9,763 bases of DNA from JANRIZ01 sp033764445. GTDB lineage: Bacteria; Verrucomicrobiota; Verrucomicrobiia; JAWXBN01. The stretch spans positions 1 to 9,763 of the forward strand of contig JANRIZ010000119.1 of the NCBI GenBank assembly GCA_033764445.1, written 5' to 3'. Shown in pieces: positions 1 to 5,020 of the stretch. The position numbers and the translations under genes were made by a program. Within the stretch, counting starts at the first letter, position 1. Every line of letters begins with the position of its first letter. The notes below the pieces were generated by a model that had not been told where the DNA came from, searched no databases, and saw nothing but the letters and a program-made list of their open reading frames with translations.

Positions 1-656
1 TAAAACTCCTCGGCCAAAGCGTAGTTCTCCAGCATCAACGCCTCGTGGGCGGCCTCAATGAGTTTGCTCGGATCGCCCTCGGTGACGATGACCGCCCGGG
101 CTGTCGCCAGTTGTTTCAGACTGGCCCCATCCAGATTCGCCTCCACTTTCTCCCAACTGGCCACCGCCTCCTTGAATTTCTTCTGCTGAAACTGGGCCTG
201 ACCCATCTGTGCATATATTCTCACCGTCACCTCATGCGCCGGAAACTTCCGCAGCAGGAATTCCCGCACCTGCTCCGCCTTGGCCGGATTCTTCCGGGCC
301 AGCCACACATTCATCATCTTTTCCTGACCCTTCACATTGGCTTCGCTCTCCGGATACACCGCCGCAAGGCTTTCCCATGTGCGCACCGCATCCTCCTGTT
401 TGCCGGGCAGGTGAAACTCGCATTCCCCCTTCAGGTACAATGCCTCGGACGCCTGCGGACTCTGCTTCTGCCCCGCCGCAAATTGCCCCAACTCCCTACA
501 GGCCGCCGCCCATTTGCCCTCGGCCATCATCTGCCGCGCCCCGGCCAATGGATCAGTCTCTTGGGCAAAGACCTTTGCAGAGGACATCGTCATCATGACG
601 AGCCCCAGAAAAAGCAGGATGGTTTTGACAGTTCCGTCGATCACAACGGCGGACAT
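1..656 (-). CDS. Exported TPR-like repeat protein, C-terminus outside the window
   Basis: The reading frame is open from the ATG at 654-656 to the window edge, giving 218 codons without a stop. The N-terminus has a typical Sec signal: MSAVVIDGTVK, then hydrophobic ILLFLGLVMMTM, with probable cleavage after VFA near residue 31. The mature part is alpha-helical and rich in Ala, Glu, Lys and Gln, with helix-turn-helix units resembling tetratricopeptide repeats. Examples are around residues 36-62 (A..MMAEGKWAAACRELGQF), 70-105 (EALYLKGECEFHL.GKQEDAVRTWESLAAVYPES) and 145-172 (RIYAQMGQAQFQQKKFKEAVASWEKVE). This pattern matches periplasmic TPR proteins such as YbgF/CpoB or BamD-like scaffolds, which bind partner proteins; the partner here is unknown. 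The start is fixed because an in-frame TGA lies upstream. The ribosome binding site is a run of ten G. No ExbB, Pal or TolB is visible next to it. Export and the repeat fold are well supported; the role is not known. Confidence 0.85.
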   Translation of the reverse strand, partial: MSAVVIDGTVKTILLFLGLVMMTMSSAKVFAQETDPLAGARQMMAEGKWAAACRELGQFAAGQKQSPQASEALYLKGECEFHLPGKQEDAVRTWESLAAVYPESEANVKGQEKMMNVWLARKNPAKAEQVREFLLRKFPAHEVTVRIYAQMGQAQFQQKKFKEAVASWEKVEANLDGASLKQLATARAVIVTEGDPSKLIEAAHEALMLENYALAEEF

Positions 657-671
657 AGCATCCCCCCCCCC
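657..671 (-). promoter_or_regulatory. Ribosome binding site made of a G10 homopolymer
   Basis: Positions 662-671 are ten C on the plus strand, so the mRNA reads ACAGGGGGGGGGGAUGCUAUG before the TPR gene. The tract is the only purine-rich Shine-Dalgarno candidate, and it ends five bases before the start codon at 656. An upstream AUG at 659-661 is out of frame and meets UGA after six codons, so it cannot be the main start. Homopolymers of this length are prone to slippage, which would alter binding-site length and spacing. Confidence 0.55.
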
Positions 672-940
672 TGTTCATTCAAGCAGAACATTTAGATTGA
701 CCCTGGGAACGAAGGGGGAAACGTATTTCTCACGGCTATGAAGTGATTGAATCTAAAATTGCAATGCCCCTCCCCTCACACCTCCATTTGCCTCTCTCAG
801 AATCAATTACTCTGATCCCATCCGACACAGAATTTACTAAACAATCAAAAAATTCCTGCCCGCTGTCACAACTTGATGACGTCAAAAAATATTTTCACCA
901 CTTGACAAATGCTCATCCTCCAAACGCGTTGATTTTTACA
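672..940. other. Intergenic region without a supported gene
   Basis: This lies between the permease stop and the ribosome binding site of the TPR gene. It is AT-richer than the genes around it and must hold the TPR promoter, but no convincing -35/-10 pair was found. Weak elements are a perfect TGACGTCA palindrome at 877-884 and an 8-bp inverted repeat, TTTAGATT at 691-698 against AATCTAAA at 750-757. No intrinsic terminator for the permease is visible. The plus-strand open frame crossing from here into the permease is antisense to it and shows no protein-like composition. Confidence 0.5.
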
Positions 941-2488
941 TTAACCCTCCGCACCGGTACGTCCCCTTGCCGCAAAATGCAGCACCAGCAAAATCAATCC
1001 GGTCACGGCATAGGCAAAGACAAATTGCGGCGCGACCATCCAACCGAATTTCGGTGCGATGCCAAAGGGGGTCAGATCATACGAATGAATGACGCCCACC
1101 GCGGAGCAAAATGCGGCGACAAAGGCCCAGAGGGAGGCCTTCCAAAACTCCCGGTCGATGAGCAGGGCCATGATCGCCCCAAAAATCATCGCCACGATCA
1201 GAAATCCCTGGCTGAGCGCGAGCAATCCGTAAATGTAGAAATCCCCGCCAAACTTCGGGGCGACCGCAAAAAGGGTCGTGCCGGACTTGGCGACGGTGGT
1301 CTCCACAATCAGCTGCGCCCACGACGCCAGACAGGGGATCAGCCCGAAGGCCACCGCCAGCGCATGCCGCGGCGGACACGCTTGGAAGGCCTGCGCCATG
1401 ATCGTCAGCCCGATCCACAGCAAAATGCCCAGGGTCGCCTCGATGGGGACGAATTTCAGAATCAGGGTCATCCCCCCGCACACAATCAGCAATGAAATGA
1501 CAATCCCGTTGAGGGCGGAGTAACCGATGCGTGCGCCCATGGCCTTCCACCCGGGGTGACCGATGTAGATGGTCGTGGGAAAGGCACTGCCAAAGAGGGA
1601 GGCGACAATGCTCGCCCCTCCATTGGCCAGCAACGAGGACCGGGTCGGAAATCTGTCCCCGGCCGCCTCGGCACTCTCCAGGTTCTGCAACGACCCGACA
1701 ATATTGACCAGCGCCATGGGAAAAATGACCGCCAGGTACTGCCAGCCCAGCGGGTCGCTCAGCAGCGAAAACAGGTCCCCCGGCACAAATTGCGGCGGAT
1801 GAAACCCCAGGTCCACCGCGGAGGCATGCGGGGTAAAGGCCGACCAGCCGATGCCGCGCAAGCCCCATCCCAGGGCGATCCCGACGGCCACGGCGATGAA
1901 TCCGCCCGGCAAGCCGCCGGGAAATTTCACCCGCGAGGCATACGAGATGAGAATGATCATCATGGGAATGATCGCCATGGCCGGTGACGCAAAAAGTTGG
2001 AAGACAAATCCCATCGAAATGAACGTGATCGCCACCCCGGCCAATGCGGAAAGCAGGCCGGCCCGGGGGGTCACCTTCCGGAGCCAATCCCCCACCGGCG
2101 CCCCCAACAGCTCAAAGACACCCCCCAGAAAACACGCAAAAATCCCCGCCTTCCACGCGAGGTCCGCATTGCCCGTCTGCTGGTGGATCGGGCCCATGAT
2201 CAGGAAGATGTAGGCAAAGAGACTGACCGTATTGATGCCGTAGGGGATGGCCGTGATCTCATGGTTGCCGGTTTTTTTGGCCAGGCTCCAGGCCTGCCAC
2301 GAGTAAAACAGGTTCCCGCAGAGGATCGAAAGGGCCGCGCCGGGCAGGATCGTTTCCACGACAAACTTTTCGGGGAACCCACAGACCAGCGGGGTCAGTG
2401 TCATGATCAGCATCAGTTGCAGCAGGTTGTCGATGAACAGCCCGAAAAAGCCATCCAGATCACCCCGCACAAAAAGCTTTGGTTTCAT
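941..2488 (-). CDS. NCS2-type (xanthine/uracil permease-like) membrane transporter
   Basis: A 515-residue, strongly hydrophobic protein with about 12-14 predicted membrane segments and no signal peptide, as expected for an inner-membrane transporter. The N-terminus (FVRGDLDGFFGLFIDNLLQLML, residues 6-27), the ITAIPYGINTVSLFAY stretch (78-93) and the region 268-328 resemble the nucleobase/ascorbate (NCS2) superfamily, nearest the AzgA-like branch. The last region holds NLESAEAAGDRFPTRSSLLANG, then GSAFPTTIYIGHPGWKAMGAR. Members move purines, pyrimidines or related compounds with protons or sodium. The substrate cannot be told from sequence. No purine or pyrimidine metabolic gene is nearby to help. 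The ATG at 2486-2488 is the only sensible start, but no Shine-Dalgarno precedes it (ACTCCCACCCC before ATG). A promoter-like pair ends 9 bp upstream, partly within degenerate heptad repeats. A sulfate-permease-like relative is a less likely alternative. Confidence 0.85.
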   Translation of the reverse strand: MKPKLFVRGDLDGFFGLFIDNLLQLMLIMTLTPLVCGFPEKFVVETILPGAALSILCGNLFYSWQAWSLAKKTGNHEITAIPYGINTVSLFAYIFLIMGPIHQQTGNADLAWKAGIFACFLGGVFELLGAPVGDWLRKVTPRAGLLSALAGVAITFISMGFVFQLFASPAMAIIPMMIILISYASRVKFPGGLPGGFIAVAVGIALGWGLRGIGWSAFTPHASAVDLGFHPPQFVPGDLFSLLSDPLGWQYLAVIFPMALVNIVGSLQNLESAEAAGDRFPTRSSLLANGGASIVASLFGSAFPTTIYIGHPGWKAMGARIGYSALNGIVISLLIVCGGMTLILKFVPIEATLGILLWIGLTIMAQAFQACPPRHALAVAFGLIPCLASWAQLIVETTVAKSGTTLFAVAPKFGGDFYIYGLLALSQGFLIVAMIFGAIMALLIDREFWKASLWAFVAAFCSAVGVIHSYDLTPFGIAPKFGWMVAPQFVFAYAVTGLILLVLHFAARGRTGAEG

Positions 2489-2497
2489 GGGGTGGGA

Positions 2498-2526
2498 GTT
2501 ATGGCACAGGCCTGCGGAAATTCCAA
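2498..2526 (-). promoter_or_regulatory. Candidate promoter of the permease gene
   Basis: On the minus strand TTGGAA (2521-2526) and CATAAC (2498-2503) are separated by 17 bp; each matches 4 of 6 bases of the sigma-70 consensus. The -10 ends only 9 bp before the permease ATG, so the predicted transcript would have almost no leader, in keeping with the lack of a Shine-Dalgarno. The -35 is part of the first degenerate ATTCCAA heptad. Assigned by eye. Confidence 0.35.
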
Positions 2527-2547
2527 ATTCAATATTCCATATTCCAA
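2520..2547. repeat. Four degenerate ATTCCAA heptads
   Basis: Four in-phase 7-bp units: ATTCCAA (2520-2526), ATTCAAT (2527-2533), ATTCCAT (2534-2540) and ATTCCAA (2541-2547). They are the reverse-complement type of the TGGAATC array at 2617-2701, so the two blocks form an inverted arrangement around a 69-bp AT-rich spacer. The degeneracy suggests an older or decaying array. Confidence 0.75.
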
Positions 2548-2629
2548 AGACTGAAATTCAGCAAATCACCATTTTTTTATTTTAAAAACATGGAATTTCT
2601 GACTCATCTCACTGTTTGGAATCTGGAAT
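2534..2629. other. Long imperfect stem-loop formed by opposed heptads
   Basis: Positions 2534-2548 pair with 2615-2629 at 14 of 15 bases, leaving a 66-base AT-rich loop. Adding the two outer degenerate heptads extends the match to about 25 of 29 bases. It lies downstream of the S23-type gene on the minus strand. In that transcript the structure could act as a 3' end, a stability element or a binding site, or as a cruciform in DNA. It is not a classic intrinsic terminator because no U-run directly follows the stem. Confidence 0.5.
2586..2598. repeat. Left copy of a 13-bp direct repeat flanking the S23-type gene
   Basis: AAACATGGAATTT occurs here and again at 3262-3274, one copy on each side of the four-helix-bundle gene and heptad array. 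The core TGGAATT is itself heptad-like, so the copies may be array remnants rather than insertion-generated target duplications. Confidence 0.5.
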
Positions 2630-2701
2630 CTGGAATCTGGAATCTGGAATCTGGAATCTGGAATCTGGAATCTGGAATCTGGAATCTGGAATCTGGAATC
2701 T
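2617..2701. repeat. Perfect tandem array of twelve TGGAATC heptads
   Basis: Twelve uninterrupted identical units of TGGAATC run from 2617 to 2700, with one further matching base at 2701. On the minus strand, the sense of the adjacent gene, the unit reads GATTCCA. The array begins 6 bp beyond the stop codon of the S23-type gene, so it would lie in that gene's 3' untranslated region. There are no unique spacers, so it is not CRISPR. Perfect identity indicates recent expansion or homogenisation by slippage, and copy number probably varies between strains. Confidence 0.95.
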
Positions 2702-2707
2702 CCTACC

Positions 2708-3205
2708 TCATCCTTCCCTCCTCAGCGGGTGGTTCGCAGGCAGGGAATTTCTCAGCTTTTCCATAAAAGCATCTCCCCGCTTCTCCTGCACTTCCCGCTC
2801 CCGCTCTTCCCGATTCACATAACGCTGACCCTGATAACTGGAATTTTGAAGGTTATCCGCCCAACCCTTGAGTTGTTTGGAACACGATTCCGCCAGTTTC
2901 CGAAGCCCCAGAACCGTGACCTTTGTCCTCTCGAACTGGGGCATCCGGTCACACAACGCAAGCATGGACCGGACTTCGCCCGCCGAACCACGGGCAATGT
3001 ACAAAAAGGCCAGTATCTCCCTGTTGGTCCCACGCTCAAACCCCTCTGCAATATTGTTTGAAACAGATAACGCCGCCCGCTCCAATTGATCCTTGAGACT
3101 GTGTCTTCCCCTGAATTCCTCCCCGGCAGTCCATTCATACATTTTCTGTGCCAATAACTGGGCGTCACTCCAGACCGGCAACTCTTCAAATCGTTGATAT
3201 CTCAT
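2708..3205 (-). CDS. Four-helix-bundle protein of the S23/Avd (23S rRNA intervening sequence) family
   Basis: A 165-residue soluble helical protein. The hallmark is clear: MRYQRFEELPVW at the N-terminus, then HSLKDQLERAALSVSNNIAEG (35-55), R at 58 and the segment REILAFLYIARGSAGEVRSML (62-82). This matches the small family found in 23S rRNA intervening sequences and as Avd accessory proteins of diversity-generating retroelements. Stand-alone members are common and mostly of unknown function; Avd forms a basic pentamer that binds nucleic acid and reverse transcriptase. Most members are about 115-130 residues. This one carries an extra, highly charged tail (about 121-165, NREEREREVQEKRGDAF). 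The ATG at 3205 is preferred because family members begin M.YQRFEEL and AGGGGG lies five bases upstream; an in-frame GTG at 3247 would add 14 unlikely residues. No reverse transcriptase or rRNA is visible nearby. Heptad repeats begin 6 bp past its stop. Confidence 0.9.
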   Translation of the reverse strand: MRYQRFEELPVWSDAQLLAQKMYEWTAGEEFRGRHSLKDQLERAALSVSNNIAEGFERGTNREILAFLYIARGSAGEVRSMLALCDRMPQFERTKVTVLGLRKLAESCSKQLKGWADNLQNSSYQGQRYVNREEREREVQEKRGDAFMEKLRNSLPANHPLRREG

Positions 3206-3261
3206 GCTCCCCCTGTTTGTTATATTGTGATTTGGCAAATCAGGCACCCGATCCCATTTGT

Positions 3262-3274
3262 AAACATGGAATTT
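3262..3274. repeat. Right copy of the 13-bp direct repeat flanking the S23-type gene
   Basis: AAACATGGAATTT, identical to 2586-2598. It is followed by TGGCACT, so 3267-3280 reads as two heptad-like units. With the left copy it brackets about 690 bp containing the gene and its array. Confidence 0.5.
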
Positions 3275-3337
3275 GGCACTCCAACAACTCTCCTGAAGAC
3301 GTCAGCCAAATGCCCAGGGTTACAATAAATTTTTGGA

Positions 3338-3355
3338 AGTCTGCAAAGACAGACT
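3338..3355. terminator. Small hairpin after the tonB-like gene
   Basis: AGTCTG (3338-3343) and CAGACT (3350-3355) form a perfect 6-bp stem with a 6-base loop, 23 bp past the tonB-like stop; with a one-base bulge the stem extends by GG/CC. On the minus strand it is followed by CCAAAAATTTATTG rather than a U-run, so it is at best a weak or non-canonical terminator. Confidence 0.3.
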
Positions 3356-3378
3356 CCGCTTCCCCTCCGTGCTTCCTC

Positions 3379-4374
3379 CTACTTCTCCGGCTCGAAATAC
3401 ACGACCACGGTGAATCCCCCGGCGTCCCCCAACCCGTCAGGTAACGGATTGAGCCGGGCAACCTTTTTCGCGGCGTCCAGGGCGGATTGATCCCACTGGC
3501 TGTTTCCCGAGGATCGTGACAGGCTCGCACCTGTAATGGCTCCATTCCGGGCGATGGAAAGACGGATTCCCGAGCGGAGCGTTTTTCCCCCGGTCAGCAG
3601 GGCCGTTGGCTGGTCCCACGCCTCGGTCATGCTGTTTTTGATATGCATGAAGTAACCGCTGAAATCCGATTCCCCCGTGCCCGAAGGCGATCCCGACGCC
3701 CCCAGCGATATCCCCTGGGGGAGGCCGCTTTTCACACCGCCACTGCCTTTGATCCGTGTGGCCAGGTTTTCCAAACCGTTGGGCTCGCCTTCCTGATTGG
3801 TCCTGTCTCCGGTGCCCCCTCCTGACGCACCGGGAGCATCCGTACTTTCTGACGAACCTTGGGAAGTGGCGGCCACGACCCGCGAGGATTTCACAATGCC
3901 TTTTGATGGTTTGACGGGCGTGCCGGTGTTTTTGGGTTCACTGGATTGTGTGACCACCTTCGTGGATTTGATCACCTTCGAGGTGGTGGGCTTGGGCGGG
4001 GCAATATTTATGTCACTGACCGCATTGGGTCGGCTGGGCTCAGCCACGGGCTTCGGGGTGATGGGTCGGGGTTCAGGAGCTGGCTCAGGAACGGGCGCGA
4101 CGGGTTTGGGCGGTTTGGGCTGGGGAGGATTCGGACGCGGGTCGGCCACCCTTGGCCCGATGATCTTTTGTTTTGGGGCCAAATCCCCTTGAGGCGCGGT
4201 TCCTTTACTGGACCCCTTGACATTCAGATCTCCCTTGGGCAGCGGGACCCAGGTGATTTTTTCGGGAACCGCCGGTTTGTGAAAATACGAGCTGGCCAGA
4301 ATGAACAGGGCGACCACGGCCACGACGTGGATCGCAGTGACAAGAATGAGATTGTTTTTAAAACGGGGTTCCAT
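3379..4374 (-). CDS. tonB: TonB/TolA-like energy transducer
   Basis: A 331-residue protein with the three-part TonB layout. A short cytoplasmic start (MEPRFKNN) leads into one membrane anchor (about residues 9-29). A long flexible periplasmic linker follows, Pro/Lys-rich (about 75-125) and then Ser/Gly/Thr-rich. The C-terminal domain (about 238-331) holds YFMHIKNSMTEAWDQP, LRSGIRLSIARNGAITGASLSRSSGNSQWDQSALDAAKK and FTVVVYFEP, the usual TonB/TolA C-terminal pattern (SSGN..D.SA..A). TonB carries energy from the ExbB-ExbD proton channel to outer-membrane receptors; TolA does the related job in envelope constriction, and sequence alone does not separate the two here. It follows exbD by 56 bp with GGAGA (4380-4384) five bases before the ATG, so the pair is probably co-transcribed. 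A hairpin lies just past its TAG. Confidence 0.88.
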   Translation of the reverse strand: MEPRFKNNLILVTAIHVVAVVALFILASSYFHKPAVPEKITWVPLPKGDLNVKGSSKGTAPQGDLAPKQKIIGPRVADPRPNPPQPKPPKPVAPVPEPAPEPRPITPKPVAEPSRPNAVSDINIAPPKPTTSKVIKSTKVVTQSSEPKNTGTPVKPSKGIVKSSRVVAATSQGSSESTDAPGASGGGTGDRTNQEGEPNGLENLATRIKGSGGVKSGLPQGISLGASGSPSGTGESDFSGYFMHIKNSMTEAWDQPTALLTGGKTLRSGIRLSIARNGAITGASLSRSSGNSQWDQSALDAAKKVARLNPLPDGLGDAGGFTVVVYFEPEK

Positions 4375-4379
4375 GGTTG

Positions 4380-4384
4380 TCTCC
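4380..4384 (-). promoter_or_regulatory. Shine-Dalgarno of the tonB-like gene
   Basis: GGAGA on the minus strand lies five bases before the ATG at 4372-4374. It is the clearest canonical ribosome binding site in the window and confirms the start. It contrasts with exbD, the permease, the STN-like gene and araC, which lack one. Confidence 0.7.
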
Positions 4385-4430
4385 GGCCCTCAAAGCGACA
4401 CATCCCGGAGGAATTTGTTCCCTCCCCCGG

Positions 4431-4853
4431 TCATTTCTCCGGGGTGGTCACGATCCCAAACCGGGTGATCCCCGCATTTTGCACGGCATCAATGACCTGG
4501 GTCACATCCTGCAGGCTGGCGGTCTTGTCGCCGCGCAACAGGACCGTCGCCTCGGCATTGCGTTCCCTCAGAACACGGAGTTTCTGGGTCAGTTGCGCGG
4601 GGTCCACGCGCTCCTTGCCAAAAACAATCCGTCCGGCCTTGTCCATTTCGATGTAATTGATCTCCCGGGGATCAATCGACTGCGCCGCCCGGCTGTCGGA
4701 GGTGGGAATGGAAATCTCGACACTTTTTTCAATCAGCGGGGTCGTGATGATGAAAATAATCAGCAATACGAAGGCCAGATCGAGCAGAGGCGTGACGTTG
4801 ATATCCGTCAATGTCCCGTGTCCGGCATGGGCTCTGGCTCTGACTTTTCGCAT
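4431..4853 (-). CDS. exbD: ExbD/TolR-family proton-channel subunit
   Basis: At 140 residues this is the usual ExbD/TolR length. A short basic cytoplasmic start (MRKVRARAH) is followed by the diagnostic LTDINVTPLLDLAFVLLIIFIITTPL (15-40), with a single membrane helix and the key proton-path Asp at residue 25. The periplasmic domain (about 45-140) includes EISIPTS, the NYIEMDKAGRIVFGKERV beta-hairpin, VLLRGDKTASLQDVTQVIDAVQNAGITRFGIVTTPEK. ExbD works with ExbB in the inner membrane to turn proton flow into movement of TonB. The tonB-like gene is 56 bp downstream, a probable operon. No exbB is found up- or downstream within the window, so ExbB must be encoded elsewhere. No Shine-Dalgarno precedes the ATG (ATACTCCGTCC), and a promoter-like pair ends 6 bp before it. 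Confidence 0.93.
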   Translation of the reverse strand: MRKVRARAHAGHGTLTDINVTPLLDLAFVLLIIFIITTPLIEKSVEISIPTSDSRAAQSIDPREINYIEMDKAGRIVFGKERVDPAQLTQKLRVLRERNAEATVLLRGDKTASLQDVTQVIDAVQNAGITRFGIVTTPEK

Positions 4854-5020
4854 GGACGGAGTATTGGCCCAAACCGGATAAAATCAACTGGATTGATCAT
4901 GAAAAAAACGGTCTCCATCGGGGCGTTGCCTGGAACGAAAGATGATTTTCCGGGGCATCCTGCAGGTCCGGGACTTCTCAACCTCCGTCAATCAGACGCG
5001 CCTTTGCCAGAAAACCGCAG
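4854..5020. other. Intergenic region upstream of exbD
   Basis: Between the STN-like stop and exbD. No clear terminator was found: a T7 run on the minus strand is not preceded by a good stem. The last 35 bp hold the candidate exbD promoter. Confidence 0.4.
4860..4887 (-). promoter_or_regulatory. Candidate exbD promoter
   Basis: TTGATT (4882-4887) and AATACT (4860-4865), 16 bp apart on the minus strand, each match 4 of 6 consensus bases. The -10 ends 6 bp before the ATG, so transcription would start at or next to the start codon. Assigned by eye. Confidence 0.3.

Larger units (their letters stand above)
3206..3378. other. Intergenic region between tonB-like gene and S23-type gene
   Basis: No gene is supported here. 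It contains a hairpin downstream of the tonB-like gene (3338-3355), the right copy of the 13-bp repeat and two heptad-like units, TGGAATT and TGGCACT (3267-3280). The promoter of the S23-type gene should lie in 3206-3260, but no strong sigma-70-like pair is evident. Confidence 0.5.

Noticed and set aside
45..695. Plus-strand protein of 216 residues
   Set aside because: It is antisense to the exported TPR-like gene, whose signal peptide and repeat pattern are convincing; the composition here is Leu/Pro/His/Arg-rich without domains.
877..884. TGACGTCA palindrome as an operator
   Set aside because: An 8-bp palindrome is expected by chance at this length and it is over 200 bp from the TPR start with no paired site.
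743..1495. Plus-strand protein of 250 residues
   Set aside because: It overlaps the permease in antisense, is rich in Gln, Arg, Gly and His with no fold signature, and mirrors the codon pattern of the real gene.
2617..2701. CRISPR array
   Set aside because: The repeats are 7 bp, directly contiguous and lack unique spacers; no cas genes are present.
2708..3205. Intervening sequence inside a 23S rRNA gene
   Set aside because: The flanks are protein-coding genes and repeats, with no recognisable rRNA sequence.
2520..3280. Diversity-generating retroelement
   Set aside because: An Avd-like protein is present, but no reverse transcriptase, template repeat or variable-repeat target gene is visible in the window.
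3338..3355. Strong intrinsic terminator after tonB
   Set aside because: The stem is real, but no U-run follows it on the minus strand, so it is listed only as a weak hairpin.
4884..4958. Small minus-strand peptide (MPRKIIFRSRQRPDGDRFFHDQSS) before exbD
   Set aside because: Only 24 codons, weak CAGG before the ATG and no recognisable feature; chance is the simpler explanation.
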